A stretch of 6,873 nt of DNA from Pseudomonadota bacterium (GTDB lineage Bacteria > Pseudomonadota > Gammaproteobacteria > Enterobacterales > Enterobacteriaceae), in the NCBI GenBank assembly GCA_023454395.1, contig JAEYFY010000270.1, forward strand, positions 1 to 6,873, given 5' to 3'. The stretch's first letter is position 1. Every line of letters begins with the position of its first letter. A model generated the notes under the pieces. It was not told the DNA's origin and did no database searches. It saw only the letters and a list, made by a program, of their open reading frames with translations. The position numbers and the translations under genes were made by a program. Below, one piece after another: positions 1 to 6,873 of the stretch.

Positions 1-2364
<2,364 letters not shown>

Positions 2365-2382
2365 TTTTAGATTCGATGAGAT

Positions 2383-2420
2383 AAAAAAAAGCGGAGCTGT
2401 GAAAATGGCTCCGCTTTTTT
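2383..2420. terminator. Bidirectional intrinsic terminator between gyrB and pepT
   Basis: An eight-A run (2383-2390), the arm gcggagc (2391-2397), a 10-base loop (2398-2407), the complementary arm gctccgc (2408-2414) and a six-T run (2415-2420) form a textbook GC-rich stem flanked by A and T tracts. Read on the plus strand it ends gyrB 18 bases after its stop. Read on the minus strand it presents an eight-U tail 20 bases after the pepT-like stop. The two units converge here, so one hairpin can serve both. Confidence 0.93.
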
Positions 2421-2440
2421 GTTGGCTACAATAATCACGT

Positions 2441-3682
2441 TTATCCGCGTTGTCCGACCAAACGGCACAGCATTTCTGTTACTAAATAGCTCTTTTCAAA
2501 GGAGCTAACAGGTAAAAATTCAAAACGAGAGTGGAAATTCAACGCACCTGTAAAATAGTTAGGTGTGAGCAAGCCTCGCGCTGAAAGTGCTGAGCCATCT
2601 GTACCTCCTCGCATTGGGATCACATTAGGTTGAATATCTAATCGTTTTAATGCTTCAAAAATAAGTTCGATAGCGGTGCGATCTTCCCCAATTGAATCAC
2701 TGATATTGCTATATACATCGACAATCTCATAGTCGATTTGCGCACGAGGGTGGCGAGCTTGGATCAAAGCAACAGACTGTTTAATAAACTGTTTGCGAGC
2801 TTCATAACTCTGCTTGTCAAAATCACGAATAGCCATTTTGATGACCGCATTATCAGGATTGGCGATTAAATCAGTGACATAGAAATAACCTTCACGGTGC
2901 TCGGTGTGCTCGGGGGTATCAAAACGGTCAAAACAGCCAATAAAATCATGAGCAACACGAATTGGATTTAATAATACGTTTTTCGCAGACATTGGGTGTG
3001 CAGTCACACCTTTTACAGACACGTTAATTGATGCCGCATTAAAGGTTTCATACACAACTTCTCCTAATGCACAGCAATCAATGGTGTAAGCAAAATCAAC
3101 GTTAAAGCGCGATAAATCCATCAGTTTTGAACCGCGCAATCCAATCTCTTCATCAGGGACAAACGCAACATAGATATCGCCACAATCAAAATCAGCATGT
3201 TGAAGTTTATCCATTAACTCCATAACAACGGTGATCGCCGCTTTATTATCAGCACCTAATACGCTTGTACCATCACTAAAGATAATCTCTTCACCAATAT
3301 AAGGCTCGGCTTCAGGGTGCTCTTGCGCTTTAAACCAGATATCCTTCTCTTTATTTAAGCAGAGATCTTTCCCTTCATAACGCAGTGTTTGTGGGTGAAT
3401 ATCAGGTGAAATACCGACATCAACCGTATCAAGGTGGGCAACAAATCCAACTTTAGGGGCATTGGGTTTAGTACCTGGTCTCATTGCATATAAAATGGCA
3501 TGAGAATCGATATAGATATCTTTTAGCCCATAAGTTTCCAACTCTTTAGCCAGTAACTTTGCTAACTCAAGTTGCCCTTGCGTACTGGGTACCACAGAAG
3601 CAGATGCATCACTTTGGCTTTCAATTGCCAGATAACGAAAGAAACGCTGTTCTAATTTTTGACCTAGGGTGTTCATTATCAT
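2441..3682 (-). CDS. pepT: PepT-like M20 family metallopeptidase (tripeptidase T type)
   Basis: Probable cytoplasmic dizinc aminopeptidase of the M20B/peptidase T family, which releases the N-terminal residue of tripeptides. I start it at the ATG at 3682 (413 aa; E. coli and Salmonella PepT are about 409) because AGGA at 3688-3691 lies six bases upstream. A longer reading from 3736 would overlap the transporter gene and add 18 residues with no family counterpart; ATG 3676 is spaced too far from the SD. All metal and catalytic residues of Salmonella PepT have equivalents: His83 and Asp85 (AHLDT), Asp145 (LGADNK), Glu178 and Glu179 (PDEEIG), Asp202 (TIDCC), His384 (NFHSRFEF). His229, Arg286 (IRDFD) and RGGTDG (358-363) are also present. 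Departures from classical PepT: CC instead of GG after Asp202, HPMSAK instead of HPGTAK, and SRFEF instead of GKHEF. It therefore looks like a divergent PepT paralogue, and its substrate may not be a simple tripeptide. It is second in the unit with the upstream transporter. Confidence 0.88.
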   Translation of the reverse strand: MIMNTLGQKLEQRFFRYLAIESQSDASASVVPSTQGQLELAKLLAKELETYGLKDIYIDSHAILYAMRPGTKPNAPKVGFVAHLDTVDVGISPDIHPQTLRYEGKDLCLNKEKDIWFKAQEHPEAEPYIGEEIIFSDGTSVLGADNKAAITVVMELMDKLQHADFDCGDIYVAFVPDEEIGLRGSKLMDLSRFNVDFAYTIDCCALGEVVYETFNAASINVSVKGVTAHPMSAKNVLLNPIRVAHDFIGCFDRFDTPEHTEHREGYFYVTDLIANPDNAVIKMAIRDFDKQSYEARKQFIKQSVALIQARHPRAQIDYEIVDVYSNISDSIGEDRTAIELIFEALKRLDIQPNVIPMRGGTDGSALSARGLLTPNYFTGALNFHSRFEFLPVSSFEKSYLVTEMLCRLVGQRG

Positions 3683-3717
3683 CTTGTTCCTAATACAGTT
3701 ATTTTTATAAGTGTGAG
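3683..3717 (-). promoter_or_regulatory. Transporter-peptidase intercistronic gap with pepT ribosome binding site
   Basis: Only 35 bases separate the transporter stop (3718-3720) from the chosen peptidase start (3682). On the minus strand the gap ends with TTAGGAACAAG before ATG, placing AGGA (3688-3691) at good spacing. There is no hairpin with a T run, so the two genes are most simply one transcript. This Shine-Dalgarno decides between three in-frame ATGs (3736, 3682, 3676) in favour of 3682. Confidence 0.75.
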
Positions 3718-5265
3718 TTATGATGCTGGTTGCCATGTATATCCACTGTCAAAACCGAGAGGAATATCGAGTCCCCAGAAGATAAACAGTGTCGCCGTTA
3801 ATACAATAAGCAAGCCAATAGTGAAAGGGATCATCATGGAGCACAATGTACCGATACCCGCCCCTTTATAGTATTTTTGGCAATACATCAAAATCAGTGG
3901 GTAGAATGGGAACATCGGTGTACTCACATTCATTGCGGAATCACTGACACGGAACGCAGCTTGCGTTAATTCAGGTGAAATTCCGACAGCCATTAACATT
4001 GGCACTAATACTGGTGCAATCACAGCCCATTTTGATGTTGCTGAAGTGATCATGATATTTAAAATCGCAGTCAGCAAAATTACCCCTAATACCGTCATAC
4101 CTGAAGGCATATTAAGTGTACGCAGTAACTCAGCACCTGATAATGCTAATAAAGTTCCTAAATTTGAGTGTTGGAAAGAGTAAAGGAACTGAGCAGCAAA
4201 AAAGGCAAAAACGATAAATGGGATCAACGATTTAGTGATATTTTCCATTGCTTTGACAATATCTTTTGTGGAAGCAAAAGACTTGGTCATATAGCCATAG
4301 ATTAAACCGGGTACAGAGAAGAAGATAAACAGTAAAGGTACCACAATTTGCATAATTGGGGCTTTAGGGCTGGTTAAACTGCCTTCTGGTGAACGTAATG
4401 GTGAGGTTTCTGGTAATAACAGTGCAAATAAACCAATCCCCATTAGCACCACAGCCCAACCCGCAAAACGGAATGCTCGTTTTTCTGTTGGTGTAATTTC
4501 ACCTAACTCTGCATCTTTGGTATCAATACCAGAAGAGACAGGGCAGTTTTTATTTAACCAAGGCTCTACAATTTTTTCAGTGATATACCAACAAGTTAAA
4601 ATAACGCCAAATGTTCCACCTACGCTAAAAAAGTAGTTACATAAAACGTTAACGCTATATCCCGGCGCCATAATTTGCGCCGCTTCCTGAGTAAAGCTTT
4701 GCATTATTGGGTCAATAATTGACGGTGTATAACTTGCTGTAAATCCACCCGCCAAACCTGCAAATGAGGCCGCGATACCTGCTAAAGGATGGCGACCACT
4801 GGCATAGAACATCATCGCAGAGACGGGCATAAGAATAACGTAAGCAGAGTCGGAAGCTAAGTGCGCAACAATACCAACAAACACAACTGTTGGTGTCAGC
4901 ATTTTAGGAGAAATAAACGAAAGCATTTTTTTTAGGGCCGTTTTAATAAAACCGCTGCTTTCTGCAATACCAATTCCTAATGTTGCAACAATCGTTATTC
5001 CAAGTGGAGGAAAGCTAATGAAATTTTTCACCGCACTTGTCACAAATAATATGATCTCTTCATATTGAAACATATTAATAACGGCGATTTTCTCTTTAGT
5101 CACTGGGTGGAAATAATCAAAATGTACAAAAGAGAGGAAGAATGAGAATATCCAGCAGATCACTAAGGCGTAAACGAACAACATAGTAACATCAGGCATG
5201 ATATTACCAATGCGTTCGACTCGGTTTAAAAAACCTTTTTTATTTGGTTGTGTTTGCGTTGTCAT
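3718..5265 (-). CDS. AbgT family transporter (p-aminobenzoyl-glutamate transporter-like)
   Basis: Inner-membrane transporter of 515 aa (E. coli AbgT 508). Characterised relatives are AbgT, which imports p-aminobenzoyl-glutamate, and MtrF/YdaH, reported as antimetabolite exporters. Family marks: the N-terminal RVERIGN (15-21) before the first long hydrophobic segment (about 26-48), HLASDSAY (135-142), GRHPLAG (157-163), GGFTAS (173-178), TEKIVEPWL (229-237) at a helix end, a hydrophilic central loop (about 238-262), and in the C-terminal half TSATSKWAV (407-415), RVSDSAMN (439-446) and STP (448-450). Many hydrophobic segments fit the family's two inverted repeats with hairpins. The start at 5265 keeps the conserved N-terminal motif, but there is no convincing Shine-Dalgarno upstream. 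The usual TAN of the first hairpin region is TAS (Ser178), unlike AbgT and MtrF, so the substrate should not be assumed. A PepT-like peptidase follows directly, which suggests import of a peptide-like compound. I give no gene symbol because orthology to abgT itself is not shown. Confidence 0.9.
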   Translation of the reverse strand: MTTQTQPNKKGFLNRVERIGNIMPDVTMLFVYALVICWIFSFFLSFVHFDYFHPVTKEKIAVINMFQYEEIILFVTSAVKNFISFPPLGITIVATLGIGIAESSGFIKTALKKMLSFISPKMLTPTVVFVGIVAHLASDSAYVILMPVSAMMFYASGRHPLAGIAASFAGLAGGFTASYTPSIIDPIMQSFTQEAAQIMAPGYSVNVLCNYFFSVGGTFGVILTCWYITEKIVEPWLNKNCPVSSGIDTKDAELGEITPTEKRAFRFAGWAVVLMGIGLFALLLPETSPLRSPEGSLTSPKAPIMQIVVPLLFIFFSVPGLIYGYMTKSFASTKDIVKAMENITKSLIPFIVFAFFAAQFLYSFQHSNLGTLLALSGAELLRTLNMPSGMTVLGVILLTAILNIMITSATSKWAVIAPVLVPMLMAVGISPELTQAAFRVSDSAMNVSTPMFPFYPLILMYCQKYYKGAGIGTLCSMMIPFTIGLLIVLTATLFIFWGLDIPLGFDSGYTWQPAS

Positions 5266-5408
5266 ATTTATAATGCATCTTTTTATAAAAGTAATAAAAA
5301 TTACCTTAAATAAATGACAATAAAAAGTAAATTTATTTTTAAATAATAAGTAGTTACCGAAGTTTCTATAAAATAAATAATATATTATAATTTATTATAT
5401 TTAAATGT

Positions 5409-5437
5409 TTGTCGTCATTACTTTTAGTTGTTAAAAA
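5409..5437 (+). promoter_or_regulatory. Possible weak sigma-70 promoter for the 25-codon ORF
   Basis: TTGTCG (5409-5414) and TAAAAA (5432-5437) are separated by 17 bases, and each matches four of six consensus positions. The pair lies about 50 bases upstream of the ATG at 5486. In sequence this AT-rich, four-of-six matches are common, so it is only a candidate. Confidence 0.2.
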
Positions 5438-5485
5438 ATGATTTATTTATTTTCACACTCTGTTTTGAATAAAAAGAGGTGGATT

Positions 5486-5563
5486 ATGCTGAATAATCTG
5501 CCTGAATTCTTTAGCGTTATTTTTGAAACTATTGCAGAAAATATATTTTATACCGAGCCATAA
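5486..5563 (+). CDS. Candidate 25-aa small protein, unknown
   Basis: ATG at 5486 opens a 25-codon ORF ending at TAA 5561-5563, beginning MLNNLPEFFSV and ending FYTEP. It is preceded by AGAGGTGG (5475-5482), the strongest Shine-Dalgarno in the intergenic region, with about six bases between GAGG and ATG. The ORF is 29% GC in a background nearer 19%, and uses codons common in the flanking genes (CTG, CCT, GAA, AGC, ACC). The peptide is acidic (four Glu, no Lys or Arg), with an alternating hydrophobic middle (FFSVIFETIAENIF) that could form an amphipathic helix. It is on the strand opposite both neighbours, so it is not a leader peptide of either. I do not recognise it. Alternatives are a chance ORF with a chance SD, or the remnant of a decayed longer gene. 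Confidence 0.35.
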   Translation: MLNNLPEFFSVIFETIAENIFYTEP

Positions 5564-5658
5564 CATTAAAATAAATAAAATATGAAAAATTCAAAAAAAT
5601 TTTATGAGAAAAAGAAGGGATGAGAAATAAAAAATAAAGCTAATGATTATTTAAAATA

Positions 5659-5701
5659 AGAATATCAACCATTTTCATTTTCTAAAAATGGTCGATATTC
5701 T
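5659..5701 (-). terminator. Long AT-rich hairpin after asd, likely terminator
   Basis: The arms 5659-5675 (agaatatcaaccatttt) and 5685-5701 (aaaatggtcgatattct) form a 17-bp stem with a nine-base loop, 12 bases past the asd stop. The only imperfect position (5667 with 5693) is an A-C mismatch in plus-strand RNA but a G-U wobble in minus-strand RNA, so the structure pairs fully in the asd transcript. The U tract after it is short and interrupted (UUAUUUU), so termination may be partial, or the hairpin may mainly protect the mRNA 3' end. Confidence 0.7.
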
Positions 5702-5713
5702 AAATAACTCATA

Positions 5714-6820
5714 TTAACGCAGAATATTCAGCATACGACGTAAAGGCTCTGCGGCACCCCATAACAGTTGGTCACCCACTGTAAAGGCTGAAATAAATTC
5801 AGGACCCATATTCAGTTTACGAATACGACCTACTGGTGTGCTCAATGTACCTGTGACTGCTGCTGGTGTTAATTCACGCATAGTTAATTCACGATCATTA
5901 GGAATGACTTTTACCCAATCATTATGGTTTGCGAGTAGCTGTTCAATCTCTGCAACAGGTAAGTCTTTTTTCAGTTTTAAGGTGAATGCTTGACTATGGC
6001 AACGTAATGCACCAATACGAACACAAAGACCATCCACAGGAATGATATTAGAGCCTGTATTTAAGATCTTGTTAGTTTCAGCTTGCCCTTTCCACTCTTC
6101 GCGGCTTTGACCGTTTTCTAGTTGTTTATCAATCCAAGGGATCAAGCTACCCGCAAGAGGAACACCAAATTGTTCGGTAGGCATTGTGCCACTGCGCGTA
6201 AAGTTAGTGACTTTACGTTCAATATCTAAGATTGCAGAGGCTGGGTTTTCTAGCTCTTTAACCACTTGATTATGTAAAGAGCCCATCTGTGACAGTAACT
6301 CTCTCATATGGCGAGCGCCTGCCCCAGAAGCTGCTTGATAAGTCGATACGCTTGCCCATTCCACTAAATTGTTAGCAAACAGACCACCTAATGACATTAG
6401 CATTAGACTGACGGTGCAGTTACCACCGACAAAGGCTTTAATGCCTTTATTTAAGCTGTCTTGAATATGTTGTCCATTAACAGGATCGAGAATAATAACG
6501 GCATCATCATTCATACGTAATGCTGATGCGGCATCAATCCAGTAACCTTGCCAACCGGCTTGACGCAGTTTTGGATAGATTTCATTGGTGTAGTCACCAC
6601 CTTGGCAACTAATGATAATATCGAGTGATGCTAAGGTATCAATGTCATAAGCATCTTGCAGAGTGCTACGGTGGTTACCATAAGCGGGTGCTGCTTCACC
6701 TAATTGAGATGTGGTGAAGAAAACAGGGTTTATCCCATCAAAATCACGTTCTTCAACCATTCTTTGCATTAAAACGGAGCCGACCATACCACGCCAGCCC
6801 ACAAAACCAACATTTTTCAT
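5714..6820 (-). CDS. asd: Aspartate-semialdehyde dehydrogenase
   Basis: Cytoplasmic NADP-dependent enzyme that reduces beta-aspartyl phosphate to aspartate semialdehyde, the branch point for lysine, diaminopimelate, threonine and methionine. The start at 6820 (368 aa; E. coli 367) gives the family N-terminus [15 protein letters not shown] with the nucleotide-binding glycines Gly8, Gly11 and Gly14, and has AGGG (6832-6829) eight bases upstream. An in-frame ATG at 6865 would add 15 residues absent from the family and lacks support. Key residues: catalytic Cys135 in GGNCTVSL, Gln162 in TYQAASG, Arg102 in [16 protein letters not shown] (241-251), Arg268, and the acid-base His275 in RCHSQAF. One extra residue near [11 protein letters not shown] shifts the C-terminal numbering by one relative to E. 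coli. The gene seems to be transcribed alone, with a hairpin after it. It is complete and intact, and should be essential for cell-wall diaminopimelate. Identification is firm. Confidence 0.98.
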   Translation of the reverse strand: MKNVGFVGWRGMVGSVLMQRMVEERDFDGINPVFFTTSQLGEAAPAYGNHRSTLQDAYDIDTLASLDIIISCQGGDYTNEIYPKLRQAGWQGYWIDAASALRMNDDAVIILDPVNGQHIQDSLNKGIKAFVGGNCTVSLMLMSLGGLFANNLVEWASVSTYQAASGAGARHMRELLSQMGSLHNQVVKELENPASAILDIERKVTNFTRSGTMPTEQFGVPLAGSLIPWIDKQLENGQSREEWKGQAETNKILNTGSNIIPVDGLCVRIGALRCHSQAFTLKLKKDLPVAEIEQLLANHNDWVKVIPNDRELTMRELTPAAVTGTLSTPVGRIRKLNMGPEFISAFTVGDQLLWGAAEPLRRMLNILR

Positions 6821-6873
6821 TGTAATTACCCTGTCTTTATCTGTAGGAATAGTGAGAGACCTCACACTAACCT
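6821..6873 (-). promoter_or_regulatory. asd leader with ribosome binding site and small hairpin
   Basis: Minus-strand AGGG at 6832-6829 precedes ATG 6820 by eight bases. Further upstream, 6852-6856 (gtgag) and 6861-6865 (ctcac) can form a five-bp hairpin with a four-base loop. The window ends eight bases beyond it, so the promoter is not visible. There is too little sequence to judge any attenuator, and nothing resembling a lysine riboswitch fits in the part seen. Confidence 0.45.

Larger units (their letters stand above)
5266..5713. other. Very AT-rich intergenic region (about 19% GC)
   Basis: This 448-base stretch lies between the transporter start and the asd stop. Counting 5281-5700 gives 81 G or C in 420 bases, and the left part (5281-5400) has only 13 in 120. 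It must contain the transporter promoter: minus-strand TATAAT matches occur at 5389-5384 and 5399-5394, but neither has a good -35 at 16-18 bases, and such matches are expected by chance here. A weak AT-only inverted repeat pairs 5308-5315 with 5331-5338. The right end holds the asd hairpin (5659-5701) and the middle a 25-codon plus-strand ORF (5486-5563). I see no transposon ends, tRNA or other RNA gene. Such composition is typical of H-NS-bound promoter regions in enterics, which is an inference here. Confidence 0.7.

Noticed and set aside
3683..3736. N-terminal extension of the PepT-like protein from ATG 3736
   Set aside because: The extra 18 residues overlap the transporter's end, have no family counterpart, and the good Shine-Dalgarno is placed for ATG 3682.
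5223..5245. Short inverted repeat ggttt/aaacc in the first codons of the transporter gene
   Set aside because: It is explained by Lys-Lys-Gly-Phe-Leu coding, is only five bp, and has no other support for a regulatory role.
5384..5399. TATAAT matches on the minus strand as the transporter promoter
   Set aside because: No adequate -35 lies at 16-18 bases (a four-of-six match sits at 20), and TATAAT-like strings are expected by chance in 19% GC sequence; kept only as a note in the intergenic entry.
5448..5470. CRP-like site around TCACACTCTGTTTTGA
   Set aside because: Only one half-site (TCACA) is recognisable and the partner half is poor.
5582..5623. 13-codon plus-strand ORF beginning MKNSKKFYE
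   Set aside because: There is no Shine-Dalgarno, and the Lys-rich content is what AT-rich sequence yields by chance.
6821..6865. 15-residue N-terminal extension of Asd from ATG 6865
   Set aside because: The family begins at MKNVGF, and AGGG is placed for ATG 6820.

Overview
The window looks like a chromosomal segment of a low-GC enteric gammaproteobacterium. GyrB and Asd align almost residue for residue with the Escherichia coli proteins, but codons are AT-rich and the gene order is not that of E. coli. This fits Morganellaceae (Proteus, Providencia, Moellerella and relatives) best. The genus is an inference from composition and remembered sequences and was not tested by a search.

Layout from left to right: (1) positions 1-2364, plus strand, gyrB lacking only its first 17 codons, with every catalytic and drug-site residue I checked in the wild-type state. 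(2) 2383-2420, a strong hairpin with A and T tracts on its two sides, which can terminate both gyrB and the genes converging on it. (3) 3682-2441 and 5265-3718, minus strand, a two-gene unit: an AbgT-family membrane transporter followed 35 bases later by a PepT-like M20 metallopeptidase. (4) 5266-5713, a 448-base intergenic stretch of about 19% GC. It must hold the transporter promoter, carries the asd hairpin at its right end, and contains on the plus strand a 25-codon ORF with a very good ribosome binding site. (5) 6820-5714, minus strand, asd (aspartate-semialdehyde dehydrogenase), complete, with about 50 bases of its leader including a small hairpin.

gyrB and asd are housekeeping genes. 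The accessory part is the transporter-peptidase pair. It has the logic of E. coli abgABT, where AbgT imports p-aminobenzoyl-glutamate and an M20-family enzyme cleaves it, but here the enzyme belongs to the tripeptidase T branch. A plausible reading is import of a small peptide-like or aminoacyl compound followed by cytoplasmic hydrolysis. Both proteins carry substitutions near their presumed substrate or metal sites, so the true substrate is open. I see no CRISPR array, rRNA, tRNA, insertion sequence or phage gene. The best candidates for something undescribed are the transporter-peptidase pair and the short ORF in the AT-rich gap.
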